Below are positions 51,761-60,289 of a stretch of DNA of 64,000 nucleotides, one piece after another (the stretch's first letter is position 1; every line of letters starts with the position of its first letter). A program made the position numbers and the translations under genes. The notes under the pieces are model-generated. The model made no database searches and was not told where the DNA came from. It saw only the letters and a program-made list of their open reading frames with translations. The DNA is from Rariglobus sp. (lineage in GTDB: Bacteria > Verrucomicrobiota > Verrucomicrobiia > Opitutales > Opitutaceae). Where the stretch lies: NCBI GenBank assembly GCA_029266495.1, contig JAQSWS010000018.1:26722-90721 (forward strand), in the 5' to 3' direction.

Positions 51761-52225
51761 TCATTTGAGGGCGGCGAGATCGGGGTCGGAGGCGGCTTCG
51801 GTTTTCCAGTCGGGTTCGCGGGCGCAGGCGCGCTTGAGGCGGCGACGGGCTTCGGGCAGGTCGCCGAGCAGACAAAAATAGCAGGCGAGGTTGTAGTCCA
51901 CCAGCGGGCTCGGATCCGTGATCTTGCCCTCGGCGCGCAACAGGACATCCCGGGCCTCGGTGATGCGCTGCTTTTCTCGCAAGGCGTAGGCCCACGCGAT
52001 CCACGGACGTTCCAACACGGGCGCGGCGGCGGTGACCCGGGAGGCGAGCGTGATCACGCTCGTCCAGGTCTGCCGGGCCATCGCGAGCTCGACCTGGACG
52101 CCGAGCACCTCGGGCGTTTCACGATCGGCGGCTTTGATCAAGGCGAGTTCGTCACGGGCTTCGGCGAGCAGGTTGAGGCCGATATAGCCGAGGGCGTAAT
52201 CGAGGTGTTTGTGCGTGGAAATCAT
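51761..52225 (-). CDS. TPR-like helical repeat protein
   Basis: 154 aa built from helix pairs: HKHLDYALGYIGLNLLAEAR, then WTSVITLASRVTAAAPVLER, PWIAWAYALREKQRITEARD, PSPLVDYNLACYFCLLGDLPEARRRLKRA. The last pattern (N.AC.....G....A...L..A) is a tetratricopeptide signature. It is probably a protein-interaction module; partner unknown. The start codon is part of a TGATG overlap with the acetyltransferase stop, so the two are translationally coupled. Confidence 0.8.
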   Translation of the reverse strand: MISTHKHLDYALGYIGLNLLAEARDELALIKAADRETPEVLGVQVELAMARQTWTSVITLASRVTAAAPVLERPWIAWAYALREKQRITEARDVLLRAEGKITDPSPLVDYNLACYFCLLGDLPEARRRLKRACAREPDWKTEAASDPDLAALK

Positions 52226-52809
52226 CAGGGGTTCTCCTCTTCGGATCGCTGGACTTTCCACTCGCGCAGGAGCAGGCTGTTGACGGTGAGGTCGACGTAA
52301 TGGTCGTAGAGCCACTCGGCGTCACGAATGACGCCTTCGCGGATAAAGCCGAGACGTTCGCAAACCGCCTGGCTGGCGTCATTGCCGGGTGCGGCACGAA
52401 TTTCCACCCGGTTGAGCCCCATCGTCGTGAAGGCATGGTCGATGAGTGCGCGCACGGCGGAGGTCATGAGGCCCTGTCCGGTGTGCGCTTCATCGAGCCA
52501 ATAACCCATCTGACAGGCACGGTTGGCCCGATCAATGACGTGTGGACCGGCGACACCGATCAGGTCGCCCTTAAAAAACAGTCCGCAGGCGAGGCGATCT
52601 CCGGAGGCATGGTCGAGACGCATGCTTTCGATGAACGACAGGGAGTGCGCGACGGTGGTGTTGGCATCGAGCCACGGGAGCCAGGTGCGAAGCCAGGCGC
52701 GGTTGCGATCAACGAGCGCGAACAGTTCGCCCGCGTCCTCTGTGCGGAGCAGGCGGAGGCGGAGCGAGGGCTGGTCGGTGAGCAGGAGGAGCGTGGGCTC
52801 GTCGGGCAT
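52225..52809 (-). CDS. GNAT acetyltransferase, RimJ/RimL-like
   Basis: 194 aa. Acetyl-CoA N-acetyltransferase: LRLRLLRTEDAGELFALVDR at the start, IGVAGPHVIDRANRACQMGY on beta 4, the acetyl-CoA loop region EAHTGQGLMTSAVRALIDHA (Q/R-x-x-G-x-G/A like) and LNRVEIRAAPGNDASQAVCE. A RimL-like role on ribosomal protein N-termini or a detoxifying role is possible. Coupled to the TPR-like gene. Confidence 0.85.
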   Translation of the reverse strand: MPDEPTLLLLTDQPSLRLRLLRTEDAGELFALVDRNRAWLRTWLPWLDANTTVAHSLSFIESMRLDHASGDRLACGLFFKGDLIGVAGPHVIDRANRACQMGYWLDEAHTGQGLMTSAVRALIDHAFTTMGLNRVEIRAAPGNDASQAVCERLGFIREGVIRDAEWLYDHYVDLTVNSLLLREWKVQRSEEENP

Positions 52810-52890
52810 GGCCGAGGAGATACACGGAGGACGTGCGAGGGCAATGCGCGGGCGATGAACCGGCGGGCAGGCGGGGGCCGTGCCCGTCGT

Positions 52891-53841
52891 TCACACGCTT
52901 ACGATGCCGGCGCGGGTGTGCGGCTGCATCAGATCGAGCACGGGGCCAAGGGGCACGATGCGCGTCGGATTGAGCGCGGTGTGCGTCATATAATAATGCC
53001 GCTTGATGTGATCGAAGTTAACCGTGCCGGCGATACCCGGCAGCTGATAGAGATCCTGGAGGTAGCCCTGGAGATGGGGATAATCGACGATGCGGCGCAG
53101 GTTGCATTTAAAATGGCCGTGATAGACCATGTCAAAACGCACGAGCGTGCAAAACAGGCGCCAGTCGGTCTCGACGGGTTGCGCGCCGAACAGGTAGCGG
53201 CGGTCGGCGAGGCGAGCCTCCAGGGCGTCGAGTGTGACGAAGAGCGCGCGCACGGCGTGTTCGTAGGCTTTTTGTGACGCGGCAAAGCCCGCGCGGTAGA
53301 CGCCGTTGTTCACGTCTTCGTAGATGCGGGCGCTCAGTTCCGCCTGTTCGGTCGCGATGGCATCGGGGAAGAGGTCGGGGAGGCCGTCGACCTTCGGGGC
53401 GAAGACGGAGTTAAACATCCGGCAGAGGTCGTCCTCGGAGTTGTTGACGATGCGGCGGGAGACCTTGTCCCAGAGGACGGGGACGGTCCAGCGGCCGCGG
53501 AAATGCGGATCGGTCGCGAGGTAGGCTTCGCGCAGGTAGGAGAAATTCTCGACCGGATCCCGGGTGTGGCCCGGACCATTGCGGAAAGCCCAGCCGTTCT
53601 CGTCGCGCACGGGATCGACGACGGTGACGCCGACATCTTCCTGCAGATTCTTCAGGTGGTGCACGATCAACGTGCGATGGGCCCACGGGCAGGCGAACGA
53701 GATATAGAGATGATAGCGTCCGGGCTCGGCGGGGTAGGGCGTGGAACCATCGGCGGACACCTGGTCGCGAAAGGCGTCCTCCTGACGTTCGAATTCGCCG
53801 GCTGGATTGAGTTCGGCGGGAAACGGGGTGTTGGCTTGCAT
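52891..53841 (-). CDS. yqjG: Glutathionyl-hydroquinone reductase, Xi-class GST
   Basis: 316 aa. It reduces glutathionyl-hydroquinones with glutathione. The catalytic Cys motif is CPWAHR in LYISFACPWAHRTLIVHHLK. Further family segments are WTVPVLWDKVSRRIVNNSED, NNGVYRAGFAASQKAYEHAV and DWRLFCTLVRFDMVYHGHFK. The C-terminal region is IKRHYYMTHTALNPTRIVPL. The start at 53841 (MQANTPFP) is preferred over 53874. It may help handle quinones from aromatic side groups such as those freed by the tannase-type enzyme; this link is inference. Confidence 0.9.
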   Translation of the reverse strand: MQANTPFPAELNPAGEFERQEDAFRDQVSADGSTPYPAEPGRYHLYISFACPWAHRTLIVHHLKNLQEDVGVTVVDPVRDENGWAFRNGPGHTRDPVENFSYLREAYLATDPHFRGRWTVPVLWDKVSRRIVNNSEDDLCRMFNSVFAPKVDGLPDLFPDAIATEQAELSARIYEDVNNGVYRAGFAASQKAYEHAVRALFVTLDALEARLADRRYLFGAQPVETDWRLFCTLVRFDMVYHGHFKCNLRRIVDYPHLQGYLQDLYQLPGIAGTVNFDHIKRHYYMTHTALNPTRIVPLGPVLDLMQPHTRAGIVSV

Positions 53842-53972
53842 GACAAAATCTGACCAGAGGCGCGACGCTTGCAAATGGACGCGGGCAAAAAGGGAAGTTC
53901 AGGCTAGGGATGATCTTAGGGTGTTTCACGGTTTGACTCTTTTCGGGGTGCAGACCGAAGTTAAGGCATTCC

Positions 53973-56357
53973 ATGGGCCACCCCTTACCCAGAGACGGCG
54001 CGTCGAATATCGACGCGGTTCGCATGTTGTTTGAGCGAATCACCGATGGCTTCGTCCTGATCGATTCGACGTGGCGGATCCTGTATTGCAACCCGAGCTA
54101 CGCAACGTGGGTGAGCCCCGTTTACGCCGGCAACACCCAGGCGTTGACCGGCCAGAACATGTGGGAGACGTTTTCGCAACTCGCGGGAACGTCGGTGGAG
54201 GACGGCTGCCGCCGTGCGATGCAAACCCGGCTGCCGGAGTCGGCCGAGATGTTCTTCGCTCCCACGCGGGCGTGGCTCGAGGTGCGGATTTTTCCCGCGG
54301 ATGAGTTGGTGTCCATTTTCTTTCGCGACATCACGGAGCGCCGGCGGCGGCAGGAACTCGTGCAGGAGCGTGCGTGCGAGTTTGAGGCGCAGGCGCGTTT
54401 GCTCGACACGACCCTCTCGAATCTGGCGGACCTGGCCTACTGCTATGATCGGGAGGGGCGGTTCACCTACGCCAACCGCCGGACGTTGGAGGCGCTCGGA
54501 TGTTCGCTTGAGGAGGTGGTGGGCAGGCATCTGTTCGAGCTGAACTTTCCGGCGAACCTCGCCCGCCGCCTGCAGAGCCAGATTCTCGAGGTGGTGCGCA
54601 CGGGCAAGCCGCTGAAGGACGAAGCCGCGATCAAGGGCGCCACGGGGGTCACGGATTATCATGAATACACCTTGAACCCGGTGTTTGCGGCGGACGGCAC
54701 GGTGCTGGCGGTGGCCGGTTCGACCCGCTTCATCACGGAGCGCAAACGCGCCGAGGCGATTGGCGAGGCCCAGCGGCGGGTGTTGCAATACATGGCGGAG
54801 AACCGACCGCTGCAGGAGGTGCTGGAGGCGCTGGTCCGCATGGTGGAGCTGCAGTCGGAATGCCCGATGTTTGCCTCGATCATGCTGGTGGACGACGACG
54901 GCCTGCATTTGCGCCACGGGGCGGCGCCGAGCCTGCCCGCGGACTACAGCCGGTGCATCGACGGCATGGCGATCGGCCCGCTCATGGGCTCGTGCGGGGC
55001 GGCGGCCCATTCCAGGCAGCCGGTTGCGGTGGCCGACATTGCGAACGATCCGCGCTGGGCGGTGGCGCGGGAGCTGGCGGAGACGCATGGTTTGCGCGCC
55101 TGCTGGTCGATGCCAATTTTATCCACCCAAGGGCGGCTGCTTGGCACATTTGCCCAATACTACACGGAGCCGCGTGAGCCCGGGAAGGGCGACTGGCGGG
55201 TGCTGGAAACGGCGACGCGGACCGCGGCGATTGCGATCGAGCGCAAGCGGCTCGAGGCGACGCTGAGGCAGAGCGAGGCGAGGTTCCGCCAGTTGAGTGA
55301 CAGCGCGCCCGTGCCGATCTGGATGACCAATGAGGAAAAGGTCTGCACCTGGGCCAACAAGACGTTCCGTGAATTCACCGGGCGCACGCTCGAACAGGTG
55401 GTCGGCTCGGCTTTCGAATCGGCGATCCATCCCGGTGACCTGCTCGGGTTCAAGCAGGAGTTTGAGCGGTGTTTTGACGCGCGAAAGGAATTTGAGGCCG
55501 AGGTGCGGGTGCGCCGGCGCGACGGCCGGTGGCGCTGGTGGTTGAGCCGGGGCATTCCGCTCTACGCCGAGGGCAACGAGTTCACCGGCTACATCGGTTC
55601 GTGCGTGGACATCACGGACAAACGCGAGGTGCAGGCGGACCTGGAGCGCATGGTGACGGAGCGCACCACCAAGCTCATGGAGACGAACTCCCAGCTGGAG
55701 ACGCTGGTGTATTCAATCGCCCATGACCTGCGGGCGCCCTTGCGGTCGTTGCAAAGCTTTGCGGGCCTCTTGGTGGAGGAGCATGAGAATGGCGGGAGCG
55801 AGGACGCGAAATCCTACGCAAAACGCATTGCGCGTGCTGCGGGATCCATGGATGCGCTGGTCACCGACCTGCTGGCTTACGGACGGATTGCGCGTTCGGA
55901 GCTGGAGCTGACGCGGGTGCCGGTGTTGCCGGCGTGGCGGGAGGCGATGGCGCAGTTCGAGGCGGACATCGCCGCGCGCGGCGCGCGGATCGAATCGACC
56001 GGGGTGTTCCCGCCGGTGCACGCCCATCAGGGCATGTTGGTGCAGGTGCTCGCGAATCTGCTGGGCAACGCGCTTAAGTTCGTGCCGGCGGGCACGACGC
56101 CAAAGGTGAATTTCCGGGCGGAGGAGTTTGGCCGGATGGTGCGCCTGTGGGTGGAGGACAATGGCATCGGGATCGCGCCTCAATATCAGGAGCGGATCTT
56201 CCGGGTGTTTGAACGATTGAACGGACGCGAATACGGGGGCACCGGCATCGGCCTTTCGATCGTGCGCAAGGGGGTCGAGAGGATGGGCGGGCGGGTGGGG
56301 GTGATCTCGGCCGAAGGCGCGGGATCGCGTTTTTGGATCGAGCTGGCGAAAGCCTGA
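53973..56357 (+). CDS. Multi-PAS/GAF sensor histidine kinase
   Basis: 794 aa, no transmembrane segment, so cytoplasmic. Order: PAS 1 (about 17-130), PAS 2 (about 145-265), GAF (about 275-415), PAS 3 with PAC (about 425-555) and a coiled linker. Then come the phosphoacceptor helix SIAHDLRAPLRSLQSFAGLL (His584) and a HATPase domain with the N box QVLANLLGNALKFVP, G1 EDNGIGIAPQ, F box RIFRVFERL and G2 GGTGIGLSIV. The H box and ATPase resemble phytochrome-like kinases. No response regulator is adjacent; the cognate partner is encoded elsewhere. Signal unknown. Confidence 0.9.
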   Translation: MGHPLPRDGASNIDAVRMLFERITDGFVLIDSTWRILYCNPSYATWVSPVYAGNTQALTGQNMWETFSQLAGTSVEDGCRRAMQTRLPESAEMFFAPTRAWLEVRIFPADELVSIFFRDITERRRRQELVQERACEFEAQARLLDTTLSNLADLAYCYDREGRFTYANRRTLEALGCSLEEVVGRHLFELNFPANLARRLQSQILEVVRTGKPLKDEAAIKGATGVTDYHEYTLNPVFAADGTVLAVAGSTRFITERKRAEAIGEAQRRVLQYMAENRPLQEVLEALVRMVELQSECPMFASIMLVDDDGLHLRHGAAPSLPADYSRCIDGMAIGPLMGSCGAAAHSRQPVAVADIANDPRWAVARELAETHGLRACWSMPILSTQGRLLGTFAQYYTEPREPGKGDWRVLETATRTAAIAIERKRLEATLRQSEARFRQLSDSAPVPIWMTNEEKVCTWANKTFREFTGRTLEQVVGSAFESAIHPGDLLGFKQEFERCFDARKEFEAEVRVRRRDGRWRWWLSRGIPLYAEGNEFTGYIGSCVDITDKREVQADLERMVTERTTKLMETNSQLETLVYSIAHDLRAPLRSLQSFAGLLVEEHENGGSEDAKSYAKRIARAAGSMDALVTDLLAYGRIARSELELTRVPVLPAWREAMAQFEADIAARGARIESTGVFPPVHAHQGMLVQVLANLLGNALKFVPAGTTPKVNFRAEEFGRMVRLWVEDNGIGIAPQYQERIFRVFERLNGREYGGTGIGLSIVRKGVERMGGRVGVISAEGAGSRFWIELAKA

Positions 56358-56381
56358 GCGGCGTCGCTCAATGCCTTGGGA

Positions 56382-56717
56382 TCATGCCTTCGCTCCGGCC
56401 AGGCGGGTGAGCGGCGCGTCGCGGTGGGCGGCGACCTCGTCGGCTATCTTTGAGGCGATTTGCAGGGCGAGTTTCCGTGCCGGCCCGGTGGCTTGCATCG
56501 AAAGGCCCATGTGCAGCCGCAGGCCGTCGGCCAGCGGTTGGAACAAGTCGGCATCGGCGGAGCGTTGCACGATGGCGAGCACCTCGGCGGTGTGGCCGAC
56601 GGCGGCGAGCCGGATGGCGAAATGAATCAACATCCGGAACGAGGCACGGCAGATATCCGGGTTGGAGAAAAAACCGTCGAGTTCCTGCAGGTGGTGCTTG
56701 TGATCAGCTCCGTTCAT
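56382..56717 (-). CDS. Small helical protein of unknown function
   Basis: 111 aa: MNGADHKHHLQELDGFFSNP then helices (FRMLIHFAIRLAAVGHTAEV; LALQIASKIADEVAAHRDAP). No family is recognised. It lies convergent to the histidine kinase, and its start is set at 56717. The amphipathic helical content suggests a soluble helical bundle; function unknown. Confidence 0.5.
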   Translation of the reverse strand: MNGADHKHHLQELDGFFSNPDICRASFRMLIHFAIRLAAVGHTAEVLAIVQRSADADLFQPLADGLRLHMGLSMQATGPARKLALQIASKIADEVAAHRDAPLTRLAGAKA

Positions 56718-56854
56718 GGGGGCAGTGTGGACAAAACAAGGCGTCGGCACGAGCTGTCGCACCTTTCGTGCCAGAGATTTAACCTGACCGTAATAACCGG
56801 ACCGGGGTGGATTTCACGCTGGTTGCTTTTAAGCGAATTCCTTTAATCGGGCGG

Positions 56855-58096
56855 ATGGGTTTTGCGGCCGATCTCCACATTCATTCGCGCTATGCGAGCG
56901 CGGTCTCCAAGGACATGACGCTGGAGAATATTTCGCTGCATGCGCGAAAGAAGGGGGTGGACCTGATTGGCACGGGCGACTGTTTGCAGCCTGCGTGGCT
57001 GAAGGAACTGGAGACGGGCTTGCAGCCGGTGAAGAGCCAGCCGGGATTTTTTGCGTTGCGGAAAGAACTCGGTGACGCGGCATCGGCCAAGTTGCCTGAA
57101 AAATTACGCAGGCCCCTGCGATTTTTATTAAGCACGGAGCTTCATTGTTCACCGGCGGGAACGGCCGAACTGCGCGGTCCGCATCATCTGGTTTACTTTC
57201 CCACATTCGAGGCGGCCTGGGGGTTTCATCGGAAGCTTTTGCCGTTTGGAGATCTCAACGAAGGAAGGCCGCGGGTCCGGCTCTCGTCGCAGGAGTTGCT
57301 GGAGCTGGTGCTTGAACACGGAAAAGGGACCGAGTTTGCGCCTGCGCATTGGTTGAACCCGTTTTTTTCGATCTGTGGGAGCCAGGGCGGGGGCGATGGA
57401 ACGCTGGTCGGGCAGTTCGGCTCGCTGGCGCCGCATGTCACGTTGGTGGAAACGGGACTGACGTCGACGCCGCCCATGTGCCGGCGCGTATCGGGGCTCG
57501 ACGGGCGCCGGTTGTTTTCGAATTCGGATGCGCATTCGTTGGAAAATATCGGACGTGAGGTGACGTTGATCGAAGGCGCGACGGACTATGAGGCGATCTT
57601 TGCGGCCTTGCGTGGAACCGGTCCGGGGCGCGTGACGGGCACGATCAAGTATCCGATCGAGCGCACGCGTTACTTCCGCAACTGGTGCGGGATTTGCCAG
57701 GATTCGTTCGATGACATGACATGTCCGACGTGCGGACGAAAACTGGCGATGGGTTCGCGGGACCGCGTCGAGCAAATCGCCGATCGGCCCGAGCCCATGT
57801 TCCCGGCCGATGCACCCTCGTATATGATGATTCTGCCGCTGGCCGAGGTGTTGTCGGATGTGCTCGGCGTGGACGATGGCAGCAAGGCAGTGCAGCAGCA
57901 GCACGCGCGGCTGTTGGAGAGCCTCGGCAATGAGCGCTATATTTTGACCGAGGCGACGCAGGACGAGATCGCACGGGCCGGCACGGCGCAGCTTGCGCGG
58001 ATCATTGTCGGCCAGCGCATGCAACCGCCGGGGCGGAAGCCACCGAAGCAGAAGCGGACGGGCGATGAGGATCAGTTCTCGCTGGGAATAAGTTAA
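56855..58096 (+). CDS. EndoQ-like PHP-domain DNA nuclease
   Basis: 413 aa from MGFAADLHIHSRYASAVSKD; an ATG at 56807 would add 16 residues. The PHP metal sites are ADLHIHSRYA, LIGTGDCLQP, LSTELHCSPAG and FSNSDAHSLENIG. The C-terminus has a zinc-finger-like NWCGICQDSFDDMTCPTCGR (CxxC...CxxC) and the conserved RVEQIADRPEPMFP. This is the architecture of endonuclease Q, known from Thermococcales and some bacteria, which nicks DNA 5' to deaminated bases (uracil, hypoxanthine) and abasic sites. Function is inferred from family. No partner repair genes sit beside it. Confidence 0.85.
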   Translation: MGFAADLHIHSRYASAVSKDMTLENISLHARKKGVDLIGTGDCLQPAWLKELETGLQPVKSQPGFFALRKELGDAASAKLPEKLRRPLRFLLSTELHCSPAGTAELRGPHHLVYFPTFEAAWGFHRKLLPFGDLNEGRPRVRLSSQELLELVLEHGKGTEFAPAHWLNPFFSICGSQGGGDGTLVGQFGSLAPHVTLVETGLTSTPPMCRRVSGLDGRRLFSNSDAHSLENIGREVTLIEGATDYEAIFAALRGTGPGRVTGTIKYPIERTRYFRNWCGICQDSFDDMTCPTCGRKLAMGSRDRVEQIADRPEPMFPADAPSYMMILPLAEVLSDVLGVDDGSKAVQQQHARLLESLGNERYILTEATQDEIARAGTAQLARIIVGQRMQPPGRKPPKQKRTGDEDQFSLGIS

Positions 58097-58103
58097 CCCG
58101 TGC

Positions 58104-58988
58104 TTACGCGTTCCTGGGCCGGCCGAAGAGGGCGGGAATGACTGAGCCAAACAGAATCAAGGCGCCGCCGAGCAGTTCGGGCGCGGTGAAATGTTCGCCG
58201 AAGAAGGCGACTCCGCCGGCGGCGATGCCGAGTGGGACGAGCATTTGTAGAAGCGAGCCCTCGGCGACGGAGAGGTCGCGAAAGGCGTGGGTCATGAGGA
58301 GTTGTCCGACGGCGGCGCTGATGCCGGCACCGGTGAGGATGAGCCACGCGGTCGGCGTGAGGGTGGCGAGTCCGGTGGCGGCGGGGCCGGCGCAGATCAG
58401 CAGGCCGAAGACGCATTGGGCGGCGAAGATGGTCGAACTGTGTTCGCGGGCGTGGAGCTGGCGGATGGTGACGACGACCCAGGCGGCTCCGGCGGCGTTG
58501 AAGAGGGCGAGGAGGTCGTGAAAACCGGTGCGGGAGCCGGAGGCGAACGGGTTGGTGAGGAGCGCGAGGCCGACGAGGGTGGCGACGGCGCCGGTGAGGA
58601 GGGCGGGGCGGAGGTATTCGCGCAGCATCCAGACGGCGAGCAGTCCGCCCCAGATGACATAGGTGTTGTTGATAAACGTGGCGCGACCGGCGCCGAGCTT
58701 GGTGACGGTGTAGTAGAAGACGAGTGTCCCGAGTCCGCCGAGCACGCCGCGTTCGGCGAGTTTGCGGTTGGTGAACAAATGGGACGGTTGGAATTCGCGC
58801 CGGTAGAGGGTGACGACGATGATGAGGCCGACGACGAAACGGGCGGAGGCGACGACCCAGAGGCTCACGTTTTCAACGCCGGCGAGGGCGCGGATGAGGA
58901 GCACGTTGGTGATGAAGCACGCGGTGGAGCCGAGCATCAGCAGGAGGCTGGTGCGATGGGACCGGGTGGAGACGGCGGAAGTGGTCAT
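58104..58988 (-). CDS. EamA/DMT-family transporter
   Basis: 294 aa, ten hydrophobic helices in two EamA repeats (MLGSTACFITNVLLIRALAG ... GVLGGLGTLVFYYTVTKLG; then LILTGAGISAAVGQLLMTHA ... LLQMLVPLGIAAGGVAFFG). Members export amino acids or other small metabolites; substrate unknown. A terminator and a possible leader ORF lie just upstream (59031-59191), so expression may be attenuated. The first 46 residues of the longer frame are rejected because they read through the terminator. Confidence 0.87.
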   Translation of the reverse strand: MTTSAVSTRSHRTSLLLMLGSTACFITNVLLIRALAGVENVSLWVVASARFVVGLIIVVTLYRREFQPSHLFTNRKLAERGVLGGLGTLVFYYTVTKLGAGRATFINNTYVIWGGLLAVWMLREYLRPALLTGAVATLVGLALLTNPFASGSRTGFHDLLALFNAAGAAWVVVTIRQLHAREHSSTIFAAQCVFGLLICAGPAATGLATLTPTAWLILTGAGISAAVGQLLMTHAFRDLSVAEGSLLQMLVPLGIAAGGVAFFGEHFTAPELLGGALILFGSVIPALFGRPRNA

Positions 58989-59030
58989 GGCGATGTCGTG
59001 GGAACGAAACCGGGTCCGATGACGGCGCAT

Positions 59031-59060
59031 AAAAAAACCGCGCCGGAATCGGGCGCGGTT
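59031..59060 (-). terminator. Rho-independent terminator upstream of the EamA gene
   Basis: Stem AACCGCGCC/GGCGCGGTT (59036-59044 with 59052-59060). On the minus strand it is followed by seven T (59031-59037). It is located 43 bp before the EamA ATG and has no recognised gene upstream, so it is either a leader attenuator or the end of an unannotated small transcript. Confidence 0.8.
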
Positions 59061-59092
59061 GCGAAGGGGGAAGACGTTTCTTGAGTGTTGGA

Positions 59093-59191
59093 TTAAGAAA
59101 CGATCACCGACCGTGCAGCCGCGCATCCGCTGACGCGAAGAGCGCGCCAGAGAGCGAGTGCGGTTACACGGACTTTATGCTGATGGAGCAT
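59093..59191 (-). CDS. Possible 32-aa leader peptide or small protein
   Basis: MLHQHKVRVTALALWRALRV followed by SGCAAARSVIVS. The stop lies 32 nt before the terminator stem. A weak promoter (TTGCCA ... TATTCC) reads toward it at about 59205-59235. No Shine-Dalgarno is seen. It is listed because a terminator with no other upstream gene needs a transcript. Confidence 0.3.
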   Translation of the reverse strand: MLHQHKVRVTALALWRALRVSGCAAARSVIVS

Positions 59192-59407
59192 GGGTGAGGA
59201 TTCGGAATACGCGGGATGAGTGGTTTTTGGCAAGCGTGGTCTAAAGAAAGTATGTTTCAGTGAGGAGTGTAGCCTTGATGGAAAGCGATCCGTGAACTGG
59301 GTTGAGTCTGAAGCAGTTTCGCAGCGTTCCGGTCCGCCCAGCCTGCGCATGATGGAAAGTCTACTCCCTTACTTGTTCGTCCACAGAGAAACTGCATACT
59401 GCGTAGC

Positions 59408-60229
59408 ATGGAAAACTTAGTTCCGGTGCCCCCTTCAGAAGACGAAATTCAACAAGCGCTCACGGCGTTAGAGCCGACACGACGTCAACGTATCCTGCGG
59501 AAACTAATCATGGCTGCGTTAGGAAGCGTTCCATGGGTTGGCGGTATTCTAACGGCTATTCAATCTTACGGAGAAGAGGACGGTCAGTTACGGAGTAATT
59601 TGCTCCAAAGCCAATGGCTCGAAGAACATCGTAAGAAGTTTAAAGAGCTTACTGAAGATATAGCAGAAATCATCAATCGACTGCAGTCGACGAAGGCTGA
59701 GATCGAAGACCGACTCGAAAGCGAAGAATACCTCGTTCTGGTGCGAAAGGCTTTTCATACTTGGGATCAGGCTGACACAGCTGAGAAACGCGCTCACATT
59801 AAGAGACTCATTGCTAACGCCGGTGCATCTACACTGTGCCCTGATGACCTCATTCGATTATTTCTAGATTGGTTAGCCCTGTATCATGAAGCGCACTTCC
59901 TCGTCATTCGGGAGATATATAAAGCTCCTGGGGTTACCCGCGCTGACATCTGGCAGGCTATTCACGGTGATTTCCCCCGAGAGGACTCGGCAGAAGCAGA
60001 TCTATTCAAGCTGCTTATTAGGGATTTGAGCACGGGAAGTGTCATCCGCCAGCACAGGGAGGCAAATTACCACGGTCAGTTCGTGAAAAAGTCGCTTACA
60101 AAGAGGCCGAGCTCTGGTGTGTTAAAGTCAGCTTTTGATGACGAAGAAGGCTACGAGTTAACGGCATTAGGAAGGCAATTTGTGCACTATGTCTTCACCG
60201 AAGTTGTCCCTAAAATTAACAATTCTTAG
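59408..60229 (+). CDS. AT-rich, probably acquired protein with C-terminal winged helix
   Basis: 273 aa. Codon use and base composition are clearly AT-richer than every neighbour. Residues about 28-52 form a Gly-containing hydrophobic segment (LIMAALGSVPWVGGILTAI). A charged helical region follows (WLEEHRKKFKELTEDIAEII), then FHTWDQADTAEKRAHIKRLI and NAGASTLCPDDLIRLFLDWL. From about residue 170 it looks like a winged helix (FLVIREIYKAPGVTRADIWQ, IRDLSTGSVIRQHREANYHG). I recognise it as a scattered hypothetical family but know no function. It stands alone between core genes with no mobile element. A role in phage defence or stress is a guess from its island-like character. Confidence 0.75.
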   Translation: MENLVPVPPSEDEIQQALTALEPTRRQRILRKLIMAALGSVPWVGGILTAIQSYGEEDGQLRSNLLQSQWLEEHRKKFKELTEDIAEIINRLQSTKAEIEDRLESEEYLVLVRKAFHTWDQADTAEKRAHIKRLIANAGASTLCPDDLIRLFLDWLALYHEAHFLVIREIYKAPGVTRADIWQAIHGDFPREDSAEADLFKLLIRDLSTGSVIRQHREANYHGQFVKKSLTKRPSSGVLKSAFDDEEGYELTALGRQFVHYVFTEVVPKINNS

Positions 60230-60289
60230 GAGAAGTAATTTGATGGAAGTGCACTTGAGCGCTGCCGGACTACGTTGCCGACGGAAACC

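Larger units (their letters stand above)
58989..59407. other. Intergenic region with terminator and possible leader ORF
   Basis: 419 bp between the EamA gene and the AT-rich gene. It holds the minus-strand terminator and the 32-aa frame described separately. From about 59215 the base composition turns AT-richer, leading into the foreign-looking gene; no integrase, tRNA or direct repeats were found there. Confidence 0.5.
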
